In this document: one piece after another, positions 1 to 5,114 of the stretch
Numbering within the stretch: the first letter of the stretch is position 1
How the letters are laid out: every line of letters begins with the position of its first letter
Source: Acidimicrobiaceae bacterium
GTDB lineage: Bacteria > Actinomycetota > Acidimicrobiia > Acidimicrobiales > UBA8592
Reading direction: 5' to 3'
Length of the DNA: 5,114 bases
Assembly (NCBI GenBank): GCA_002703045.1
Contig: PAEG01000026.1
Location: forward strand, 49,437-54,550
Notes under the pieces: model-generated
Told to the model about the DNA's origin: nothing
Databases searched by the model: none
The model's input: only the letters and a program-made list of their open reading frames with translations
Made by a program: the position numbers and the translations under genes

Positions 1-180
1 TTGTCAACAGATGGTTCGATACACGGACCTCGTTACGCATTTCTCCGCGTTCGAGCAAACTCCATTGAGGGAGGAACTTCAGAAATTATGAGGAACATTC
101 TTGGAGAGCAGGTTCTTGGGCTTCCAGGAGAACCAAGAGTTGATAAAAAAGTTCCTTGGTCTAACGTCCCAAGAAGTTAA
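1..180 (+). CDS. Acyl-CoA dehydrogenase, C-terminal fragment (5' end outside window)
   Basis: Frame 1 is open from the first base to a TAA at 178-180 and encodes 59 residues. The middle reads [20 protein letters not shown], followed by [13 protein letters not shown] and the end NVPRS. The EGGTSEI(M/Q)RN(I/L) block followed by LGLP.EP is the hallmark C-terminal end of FAD-dependent acyl-CoA dehydrogenases. In the family this segment helps hold the FAD at the tetramer interface. The enzyme oxidises acyl-CoA to trans-2-enoyl-CoA in beta-oxidation or a related pathway. The tail after LGLP, ending in VPW and VPRS, resembles actinobacterial FadE proteins. The catalytic base and substrate pocket lie outside the window, so chain-length preference cannot be judged. 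The gene ends 17 bases before the 3' end of a convergent gene. The family call is firm, and no specific fadE number can be assigned. Confidence 0.93.
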   Translation: MSTDGSIHGPRYAFLRVRANSIEGGTSEIMRNILGEQVLGLPGEPRVDKKVPWSNVPRS

Positions 181-197
181 AGAACTTAGAAACGCAA

Positions 198-809
198 CTA
201 ATTTCTTTCCAGATTCGTTTTCCAGTTCGGGTTTCGTCCTGTTACGCTGATCAGCTTATCAACGGTGGTCGTTCCGGCTTCACCTATAACTTCTTCTTTG
301 TAGCGTTCCGGACTTTGAGTTCTCACTGCCGGAACAAGTCTTTCTGCAACGAATAGGACATATTCGGCCTGCTCCTCATCTATGTGATGATCGACGTCAC
401 ATGCCTGGCTGATGTCCCATGTAAGTACAGTCGTGTCGAATATTCTCGCATTTAACACTGCTTTGGCTTTCGCCTCTCCGATAGTTGAAGTAGCAAGACC
501 ATCTAAAGCTCCAGGAGATCTCCACGCATCCCGACATTCTTTGGCTGCACTCAGGTAGACCCCCACTGGGTCATCACCAATCAAATCCTTTGGATTGATT
601 AAATCAAGTGAAGGGTCAGCTGGTTGCCGAAGTCCAAATCCTGTGAAAAGACGAGTTGAAGCCACGAGTTTGTTGATGACATCCTTAACATCCCACAAGT
701 CACACGGGGTGGGAAGGAACATCTGGTCACGACTAACACTGGCGATCACTGCCGCTGCCCTAGTTTGTGAAAGGTCAAGCACTCTTAGAGGATCAGGATA
801 ATTCGACAT
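198..809 (-). CDS. TIGR03086 / mycothiol-dependent maleylpyruvate isomerase-like (DinB-fold) protein, metal site degenerate
   Basis: The 203-residue protein has the layout of the actinobacterial TIGR03086 / MDMPI-N group of DinB-like four-helix-bundle proteins: an N-terminal helix, PTPCDLWDVKDVINK at 33-47, a central TWDISQA at 130-136, and a C-terminal GRNPNW at 191-196 (family: GR.P.W). Better-known relatives bind a divalent metal through His/Glu/His and some use mycothiol. Here the His expected after Asn in the first motif is Lys47. The usual E...HGWD motif appears as D125...L129-T-W-D, so none of the three ligands is the usual residue. Activity as a metal-dependent transferase or isomerase is therefore doubtful. 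The ATG at 809 is preceded by AAAAGGTG about 13 bases upstream, a plausible but distant ribosome site. The gene is divergent from the MaoC gene and convergent with the acyl-CoA dehydrogenase. The family call is good; the function is unknown. Confidence 0.8.
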   Translation of the reverse strand: MSNYPDPLRVLDLSQTRAAAVIASVSRDQMFLPTPCDLWDVKDVINKLVASTRLFTGFGLRQPADPSLDLINPKDLIGDDPVGVYLSAAKECRDAWRSPGALDGLATSTIGEAKAKAVLNARIFDTTVLTWDISQACDVDHHIDEEQAEYVLFVAERLVPAVRTQSPERYKEEVIGEAGTTTVDKLISVTGRNPNWKTNLERN

Positions 810-950
810 AATCTACAAATAGCACCTTTTCCAAATTCGTGCATATCTATCCCATCCACAACTAACAACTCGGAAACGGTTCATATTATTTCACTTGAAG
901 CCTGCAAGGGCATAGGATAAGGGAGGTCAATACCTTTTGGAGGAACTTTC
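810..950. promoter_or_regulatory. Divergent intergenic region with presumed promoters for both flanking genes
   Basis: This 141-base gap lies between the starts of the minus-strand DinB-like gene and the plus-strand MaoC gene, so promoters for both should lie here. It is richer in A+T than most flanking coding sequence. On the plus strand, TATTAT at 884-889 matches the TATAAT -10 consensus at five of six positions, and TAGGAT at 913-918 fits the looser actinobacterial TAnnnT form. Neither has a convincing -35 box at normal spacing. A short inverted repeat, TTCA-CT-TGAA, lies at 890-899, directly after the first candidate, and could be a small operator. No regulator gene is in the window. That promoters exist here is inferred from the layout; the individual boxes are weak. 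Confidence 0.4.
939..943 (+). promoter_or_regulatory. Strong Shine-Dalgarno site for the MaoC gene
   Basis: GGAGG lies 7 bases before the ATG at 951. It is a near-perfect complement to the 16S rRNA 3' end at a standard distance, and it fixes the start codon of the first gene of the plus-strand unit. No other gene in the window has so strong a site. Confidence 0.85.
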
Positions 951-1430
951 ATGAGTGAAAATGCGCAAAAAGCATACGAGGCGATGCAGACTACTATAGG
1001 GTCAGACCCAGTAGCAGGGGAGTGGTTTGAGATAAGTCAAGAAAGAATCAACGATTTTGCTGATGCAACGATCGACCATCAGTTCATTCACGTTGACTTA
1101 GAACGAGCAGCCCAGACTCCCTTCGGAGGAACTATTGCGCATGGTTTCCTCACACTATCGATGCTCGTACACCTATCTACAAGTATTCCTGTTGACGATT
1201 CCTACAAAGATGTGAGTGGCGTATTAATGGGAATCAACTATGGACTAAACAAAGTTCGATTTCTTAACCCTGTTCCTGCGGGCTCAAGAGTGCGAGCAAC
1301 TTCCCAGCCCGTTGATGTATCTCTAAAAGGAAATGCTATAGATTTGACCAGAAAAATGGCAGTGGAGATTGAAGGACAAGAAAAACCAGCCTTAATCGCA
1401 GAATGGATAGGCAGGACAGTTTTTGCATGA
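951..1430 (+). CDS. MaoC-family (R)-specific enoyl-CoA hydratase / 3-hydroxyacyl-thioester dehydratase, Rv0130-like
   Basis: A complete single hot-dog-domain protein of 159 residues. The hydratase-2 core is at 36-49 (F-A-D-A-T-I-D-H-Q-F-I-H-V-D), followed by TPFGGTIAHGFLTLSML at 56-72. By comparison with Mycobacterium tuberculosis Rv0130, Asp42 and His47 should be the catalytic Asp/His pair that adds water to trans-2-enoyl-CoA to give the (R)-3-hydroxyacyl thioester, or the reverse. GINYGLNKVRFLNPVPAG at 94-111 is the usual second conserved block of this group. The length fits a stand-alone, probably homodimeric, cytosolic enzyme. The start is fixed by GGAGG 7 bases upstream. The stop shares an ATGA with the next gene, so the two are probably translationally coupled. 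The opposite hydration stereochemistry to crotonases suggests a role in lipid or polyketide modification or in auxiliary beta-oxidation. The true substrate is not visible. Confidence 0.9.
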   Translation: MSENAQKAYEAMQTTIGSDPVAGEWFEISQERINDFADATIDHQFIHVDLERAAQTPFGGTIAHGFLTLSMLVHLSTSIPVDDSYKDVSGVLMGINYGLNKVRFLNPVPAGSRVRATSQPVDVSLKGNAIDLTRKMAVEIEGQEKPALIAEWIGRTVFA

Positions 1431-1819
1431 GTATTCCTCTTGATATTGAAAATCTAGAAGATGCATTGTCAGAATATGGAATGAACCCATACCTAATTAC
1501 GACAGATAACGAAGCGCATCCACATATTACCCACGTGACCTTATCAAAAGATTCTGCGGGTTATGTCTGCGGTTTGGGAAGAAAAACGTCAGCGAATGCA
1601 TTAGAGAGGCCATCTGTTGCTCTGTTATGGCCACCTTTAACACAAGATAGTCATAGCTTGATCGTAGATGGGGTAATTGAAGTGATAGAAACCCAAGAAG
1701 GACTCCGGGGACGTATTGCACCTAAAGCAGCGATCTTGCATCGTCCAGCGGTAAAAGAAGATACAGATCAAAACTGTGATTCCGACTGTCACTCGATCAC
1801 TATGGATAGAGAGCGATAA
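1427..1819 (+). CDS. Pyridoxamine 5'-phosphate oxidase-like split-barrel protein (FMN/F420-type family)
   Basis: A 130-residue protein starting MSIPLDIENLEDAL. I chose the ATG at 1427 over the in-frame ATG at 1403 because it forms an ATGA overlap with the MaoC stop codon and gives the N-terminus usual for the family; the upstream start would add only eight residues that overlap MaoC. The fold signs are a first strand and turn (YLITTDNEAHPHITHV, 22-37), a basic loop with GRKTSAN at 51-57, LLWPP at 66-70, SLIVDGVIEV at 76-85, and LHRP near 104-107. These match small actinobacterial PNPOx-like proteins, whose split beta-barrel usually binds FMN, F420 or heme as a dimer. The tail ends with a Cys-rich NCDSDCHS. 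True vitamin B6 synthesis is unlikely given the short length and context; a redox role beside the hydratase and reductase is inferred. The family is fairly certain, the cofactor is not. Confidence 0.8.
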   Translation: MSIPLDIENLEDALSEYGMNPYLITTDNEAHPHITHVTLSKDSAGYVCGLGRKTSANALERPSVALLWPPLTQDSHSLIVDGVIEVIETQEGLRGRIAPKAAILHRPAVKEDTDQNCDSDCHSITMDRER

Positions 1820-1821
1820 TC

Positions 1822-2835
1822 ATGGAACACAAAAAACTTGGCAGAACTGGTTTAAAGGTCTCCCGATTATGTTTAGGGACAATGACTTTTGGGAATCAAT
1901 GCGACATTAAACAATCTCACCAAATTCTCGATTATGCCCTAGAGTCTGGAATCTCATTTCTGGATACAGCAGATATTTACCCTGCGAACGGTATCGCAGA
2001 AGATATTGGTGAAACCGAGCGCATCGTTGGTCAATGGATTGGGCCAAAGCGCAATGATGTTGTGTTAGCAACAAAATGTTTTGCTCCGACTGGTCCAAAT
2101 CCTTGGCAAGGGGGCGCTAGTAGGAGAAATATAAGGGATTCAGTTGAGGCTTCACTAAGAAGATTACAGACAGACTACATTGACCTGTACCAAATACATT
2201 TCCCAGATTTCTCTACTCCGATAGACGAAACATTGGAAGCCTTAGATGACCTCATCCACCAAGGAAAAATTCTCTACGCAGGCTGCTCCAACTATCCTGC
2301 TTGGTATCTAGCTTTGGCAATAGGTGTTTCGGAAACCAAAAACATCGTCAGGTTTGACTGTGTCCAGCCAAGATACAATCTTCTATTTCGGGAACCAGAG
2401 CGTGACTTGTATGGCTTGTGCGACTTTAAGGACATAGCAGTGATTCCTTACAACCCGTTAGCTGGAGGTTTACTTACCGGAAAGCATTCCAGAGAAGCCC
2501 CTGTGAAGGGAACTAGGTTTACTTTGAAAGGCGGACAGGGTCAGAGATATATGGATCGATACTGGGCAAGTGATTTTCATGAGACTGTTGATCTAATTCG
2601 TCCTGTAGCTGAAGAGGCAGGTATCTCGTTAGCTCAATTAGCTATTGGGTGGGTGCTGGCTAATCCGACAGTGACCTCTCCAATTGTGGGCGCTACAAAT
2701 CCTCAACAGCTCGATGATGCAATACGTGCTGTAGATGAACCTTTAGGCGAAGACATTATTGACAGTCTTGATGAAATAACGCGTGAGTTCCGAAGGGGAG
2801 ATACAGATATCCAGTTTCGTGTTAAAAAACCTTGA
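1822..2835 (+). CDS. Aldo/keto reductase, NAD(P)H-dependent
   Basis: A full-length 337-residue (alpha/beta)8-barrel oxidoreductase. It opens with KLGRTGLKVSRLCLGTMTFG at 5-24, the standard N-terminal signature. The catalytic tetrad is intact: Asp48 (in FLDTADIY), Tyr53, Lys85 (ATK) and His126 (YQIHFPD). Further family marks are CSNYPAW at 155-161, QPRYNLLFRE at 182-191, PYNPLAGGLLTGK at 209-221, and the cofactor-end segment SPIVGATNPQQL at 286-297. It should reduce an aldehyde or ketone with NAD(P)H in the cytosol. The general type resembles Tas/YajO-like reductases, but the substrate cannot be predicted. The ATG lies only two bases after the stop of the PNPOx-like gene, with purine-rich GAGAG about 8 bases upstream, so it is very likely the last gene of the same transcript. 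It ends 27 bases from a convergent gene. Confidence 0.93.
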   Translation: MEHKKLGRTGLKVSRLCLGTMTFGNQCDIKQSHQILDYALESGISFLDTADIYPANGIAEDIGETERIVGQWIGPKRNDVVLATKCFAPTGPNPWQGGASRRNIRDSVEASLRRLQTDYIDLYQIHFPDFSTPIDETLEALDDLIHQGKILYAGCSNYPAWYLALAIGVSETKNIVRFDCVQPRYNLLFREPERDLYGLCDFKDIAVIPYNPLAGGLLTGKHSREAPVKGTRFTLKGGQGQRYMDRYWASDFHETVDLIRPVAEEAGISLAQLAIGWVLANPTVTSPIVGATNPQQLDDAIRAVDEPLGEDIIDSLDEITREFRRGDTDIQFRVKKP

Positions 2836-2862
2836 TTAGATTTTCTGTTGGCAGGTAGCTAA

Positions 2863-3516
2863 TTATAGAAGTGATTTGATTTCGTCCATTACAACACCAA
2901 CGTTTGCAATATGGTCATCATTTTGAAACCTAACAGGATTTCCGAATCGTATCTTCACCGTTGGCCGAGATAGTCGAAGTAAAGGAAAGGCCTTCCCAAT
3001 TGGCCAAATATTTTCCGTCCCAGTAAGACCGACAGGAAGAACACAGACATTTGCAGAAGTAGCTATTCTTGAAATTCCTGGCCTTCCTTGCCCTACTCCT
3101 TCTGGACGGTCCGACTCTGGGACTAATCTTCCCTCGGGCATAACCGCAACAGAATATCCCTCATTTAGAAGTGACAATGCGTGGTTTTCGGCTTTCTCAC
3201 GTGTTGATTTAGATGCTGGGATGCAACCGTTCCGTTTTAACCAACCTCCGATAAACGGTTTCTCAAACAGGTCAGCTCTAATAAGGCAATGGCAGGTTAA
3301 CCCCAACTCAGTTAGAACTTTCCATGCAATGATGAAATCAAAAAAACTTCTATGATTCGCAGCAAAAACAAATGGTTCACCAACCGGAGTAACGACATGG
3401 TCCGGCGCATCTACTTTTGCAAATATCCGAGTGAGCGCAGAAAGCAATCTTCCATTCCTTCTGAACGTGCGAGCTTGTTTGATTGGTTTTGTATTCTGGT
3501 GTCCCATAACGGTCAC
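2863..3516 (-). CDS. PlsC-type lysophospholipid acyltransferase (1-acylglycerol-3-phosphate acyltransferase family)
   Basis: A 217-residue protein with all four family blocks in order: block I NHRSFFD at 54-60 (His55 and Asp60 form the HX4D catalytic pair), block II FEKPFIGGWLKRNGCIPASK at 84-103, block III MPEGR at 126-130 (glycerophosphate-binding region), and block IV VLPVGLTG at 159-166. Such enzymes move an acyl group from acyl-CoA or acyl-ACP to a lysophospholipid, classically making phosphatidic acid at the inner membrane face. The N-terminal 30 residues are strongly basic and there is no clear transmembrane helix, so attachment is probably peripheral. The GTG at 3516 overlaps the stop of the crotonase gene as GTGA, suggesting coupling; an in-frame ATG at 3507 is the alternative and would remove three residues. 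It is the last gene of the minus-strand unit. The exact acceptor lipid is unknown. Confidence 0.88.
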   Translation of the reverse strand: MTVMGHQNTKPIKQARTFRRNGRLLSALTRIFAKVDAPDHVVTPVGEPFVFAANHRSFFDFIIAWKVLTELGLTCHCLIRADLFEKPFIGGWLKRNGCIPASKSTREKAENHALSLLNEGYSVAVMPEGRLVPESDRPEGVGQGRPGISRIATSANVCVLPVGLTGTENIWPIGKAFPLLRLSRPTVKIRFGNPVRFQNDDHIANVGVVMDEIKSLL

Positions 3517-4364
3517 TTCTTTTTCTTTGCTACTTTTGCACTCAGGTCGGATATTTGAAGTTCTCCTTCGACTGTTTGCCCTCCAAGGTCAAGAAATCGT
3601 CGAAGAGACTCTTGGCCATCTTGAGAGTAGCAGAGGTCATTAAAGATTTGACTTTCTTTGATGAGGCCATTTTTAAGCGACGGGACCGAATTAAGCAGAG
3701 AAGATTTTGCACCTTTGACAGCGGCCGGATCAAAGCTTGCTATGCGGAGTGCTAGCCACTCGACATAGTCGTCAAGTTCCTCTGGTGGTAATGCCCGCGT
3801 GAAGTATCCCCAATCATCACCTGTTTGAGCATCGAGATCTAAACCTCCTAATATCAGCTCAGCAGCTCTACTGTAACCCACTAGGTAAGGAAGGCGCTGG
3901 GTGCCTCCTCCACCCGGAATAATTCCGATAGGAACTTCCATCTGGTTCATTATCGCTTTACCTAATGCGGCGAATCGCATGTCACATGCCATAGCAATTT
4001 CGCTTCCCCCGCCACCGATTCTCCCAGAGATTTTACACATAGTGACTTTGGGTGAAAGTCTTAAACGTTCGCATAGGGCATCAAATATATTCAGCTCATG
4101 ATCTTCAGAATTCTGCTGATCGTTTTGATCTCCTAAGAGGGCAGTTACATCAAAATGGGCAAGAAAGAAGTTCGGGTTTGCGCTTTGAAAGACAACGACA
4201 ATATGTTCGGTATCATTTTCAAGCCAATTCGATAACCGAATCAGGTCTACTAGCAGCGATTTCGTGATGAGGTTAATTGGTGGGTTATCAATTGTTACCC
4301 AAAGTACCTGACTTTCAGAGGAAAGATGAAGGTGGTTATACAATGGGGTTTCACTCTCCGACAC
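3513..4364 (-). CDS. Enoyl-CoA hydratase/isomerase (crotonase) family protein
   Basis: A 283-residue crotonase-fold protein. GGGGSEIAMACDMRFA at 117-132 and MEVPIGIIPGGGGTQRLPYL at 142-161 are the two core blocks. Glu122 and Glu143 line up with the two catalytic glutamates of rat enoyl-CoA hydratase (Glu144 and Glu164), with one extra residue between them. The first oxyanion-hole segment, normally S-A-G-A-D, reads LAHFD at 68-72, so it belongs to a side branch and hydration is not certain; isomerase or another acyl-CoA activity is possible. The C-terminus ends AKVAKKKK. The GTG at 4364 is chosen because GGGGAAAGG lies 9 bases upstream and no Met occurs in frame until residue 109. It overlaps the upstream oxidoreductase gene by 14 bases and the downstream acyltransferase gene by 4, so the three are almost surely co-transcribed. 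Confidence 0.88.
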   Translation of the reverse strand: MSESETPLYNHLHLSSESQVLWVTIDNPPINLITKSLLVDLIRLSNWLENDTEHIVVVFQSANPNFFLAHFDVTALLGDQNDQQNSEDHELNIFDALCERLRLSPKVTMCKISGRIGGGGSEIAMACDMRFAALGKAIMNQMEVPIGIIPGGGGTQRLPYLVGYSRAAELILGGLDLDAQTGDDWGYFTRALPPEELDDYVEWLALRIASFDPAAVKGAKSSLLNSVPSLKNGLIKESQIFNDLCYSQDGQESLRRFLDLGGQTVEGELQISDLSAKVAKKKK

Positions 4365-5114
4365 GCACTACGACCTTTCCCCAAGTTTTCCTATCGGCAA
4401 GATCCTGAATGGCTTGAGCACCACTTTGATATTCATATGGTGGGAAAATAAGCGGATCTACTTCACCAGTCCCAGCTAATTCAAGTACAGAACGCATTTG
4501 TGCATCTAATGATTTTGGATTTCTGCCCAATGATGCTCCCCAATGTACCCCAACGACACTGTAGTTCTTTAGAAGCATATGATTTGCCGGAAGATTAGGA
4601 ATCCCAGCAACGAATCCAATAATAAGTAAACGACCGTCCCATGCCATACATCTCCGAACTTGATGAGTTGTTTCTCCTCCAACCGGGTCATATGCAACAT
4701 CCACACCGCCATCACTAGCATCTCGAACTTCATCAACCCAATCAGGGTTTGTTTGATGATCAATTACATGGTCAGCGCCAAGCAATTTAGCCTGCTCTAT
4801 TTTATCTTTTCCTCCGGCCACTGCAATTACCTTTGCTCCTGCAGCCTTACCTAGCTGTATTGCAGCAGAACCTGTCCCACCAGCGGCGCCGGTGATTAAT
4901 AGTGTTTCACCGTTGGATAACTGGCCACGCTCATGCAAAGCAAACCATGTAGTTCCATAGTTCACTGGCACTGCGGCCGCCTTATCCAATGCAAATGATT
5001 CGGGAATCTTCCATACACCCATCTCATGGACGTTCACCTGATCAACTAACCCACCTCCGAGCATCATGACCCTATCTCCAATTTCAAGTGTGTTTACTTC
5101 ATGGCCGACTGCGG
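4351..5114 (-). CDS. Quinone oxidoreductase-type medium-chain dehydrogenase/reductase, N-terminus outside window
   Basis: The frame is open from the right edge, so the ATG at 5067 is only an internal Met. The residues before it (AVGHEVNTLEIGDRV, 5112-5068) form the typical vG.eV..l..GDRV strand at the end of the GroES-like domain. Numbering from that Met, LLITGAAGGTGSAAIQLGKA at 56-75 is the Rossmann nucleotide-binding loop in the AAGG.G form of NADPH:quinone oxidoreductases, followed by LGADHVID at 96-103, YDPVGG at 126-131 and GRLLIIGF at 145-152. No structural-zinc cysteine cluster is present, so this is a zinc-free QOR-type MDR enzyme reducing a quinone or an activated double bond (enoyl type) with NADPH. 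About 253 residues are visible of a usual 320-330. It is the upstream gene of the minus-strand unit, and its promoter, if adjacent, is outside the window. Confidence 0.9.
   Translation of the reverse strand, partial: AVGHEVNTLEIGDRVMMLGGGLVDQVNVHEMGVWKIPESFALDKAAAVPVNYGTTWFALHERGQLSNGETLLITGAAGGTGSAAIQLGKAAGAKVIAVAGGKDKIEQAKLLGADHVIDHQTNPDWVDEVRDASDGGVDVAYDPVGGETTHQVRRCMAWDGRLLIIGFVAGIPNLPANHMLLKNYSVVGVHWGASLGRNPKSLDAQMRSVLELAGTGEVDPLIFPPYEYQSGAQAIQDLADRKTWGKVVVRVGE
4374..4382 (-). promoter_or_regulatory. Ribosome binding site for the crotonase gene, inside the upstream coding region
   Basis: Read on the minus strand this is GGGGAAAGG, 9 bases before the GTG start at 4364. It lies within the final codons (W-G-K-V) of the upstream oxidoreductase. 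It supports the GTG as the true start and the 14-base gene overlap. Confidence 0.6.

Noticed and set aside
69..78. GGAGGAACTT, the same string as around the MaoC ribosome site at 939-948
   Set aside because: In the first place it encodes the conserved E-G-G-T of acyl-CoA dehydrogenases; a ten-base match is not a meaningful repeat.
111..134. Hairpin GGTTCT ... AGAACC with inner TGG/CCA pairing
   Set aside because: It lies in the conserved VLGLPGEP codons of the acyl-CoA dehydrogenase, before the stop and without a T run, so it is most likely a coding coincidence.
595..801. 68-residue plus-strand open frame opposite the DinB-like gene
   Set aside because: Antisense to a well-supported gene, no family features and no ribosome site noted.
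1527..1721. Minus-strand frame opposite the PNPOx-like gene
   Set aside because: Shadow of a recognised gene; the translation has no recognisable motif.
3352..3643. Two plus-strand frames across the acyltransferase/crotonase junction
   Set aside because: They lie opposite two recognised overlapping genes and have low-complexity hydrophobic translations without family features.
3901..4267. Plus-strand frames opposite the crotonase gene
   Set aside because: The Pro/Ile-rich start is the reverse complement of the glycine-rich GGGG motifs, so it is an antisense artefact.
4569..4854. Open frames on both strands within the quinone-oxidoreductase gene
   Set aside because: Alternative-frame shadows of a clear Rossmann-domain coding region.
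5065..5067. ATG as the start of a 238-residue oxidoreductase
   Set aside because: The frame stays open to the window edge and the residues before it match the conserved GroES-domain strand, so this Met is internal.

Overview
This window looks like an ordinary, tightly packed stretch of chromosome from a GC-moderate actinobacterium. The family mix supports this: a mycobacterial-type FadE tail, a TIGR03086/mycothiol-isomerase-like protein, an Rv0130-like MaoC hydratase, and the small pyridoxamine-phosphate-oxidase-like protein common in Actinobacteria. Base composition is far from the high GC of Mycobacterium or Streptomyces (three 60-base lines counted by hand gave 40-53% G+C). A marine Acidimicrobiia-like lineage would fit, but that is inference.

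Layout: (1) 1-180, plus strand, is the C-terminal 59 residues of an acyl-CoA dehydrogenase whose body lies outside the window. (2) 198-809, minus strand, is a DinB/MDMPI-like protein that converges on it with a 17-base gap. (3) 810-950 is the only real intergenic region, a divergent promoter region. (4) 951-2835, plus strand, is a compact three-gene unit: MaoC-type enoyl-CoA hydratase, small split-barrel flavin/F420-type protein (ATGA overlap), and aldo/keto reductase (2-base gap). (5) 2863-5114, minus strand, is a second compact unit read from the right edge leftward: quinone-oxidoreductase-type MDR protein (N-terminus outside the window), crotonase-family protein (14-base overlap) and PlsC-type acyltransferase (4-base overlap). 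It converges on the plus-strand unit with a 27-base gap.

Taken together the genes point to acyl-CoA and lipid metabolism: an acyl-CoA dehydrogenase, two structurally unrelated hydratases (hot-dog MaoC and crotonase), two NAD(P)H-type reductases, and an acyltransferase for phospholipid synthesis. The exact substrate or pathway cannot be read from the sequence. I see no mobile element, CRISPR array, tRNA, rRNA or phage gene, and no clear sign of an undescribed system. The most unusual points are the apparent loss of metal ligands in the DinB-like protein and the non-standard oxyanion-hole segment in the crotonase protein.
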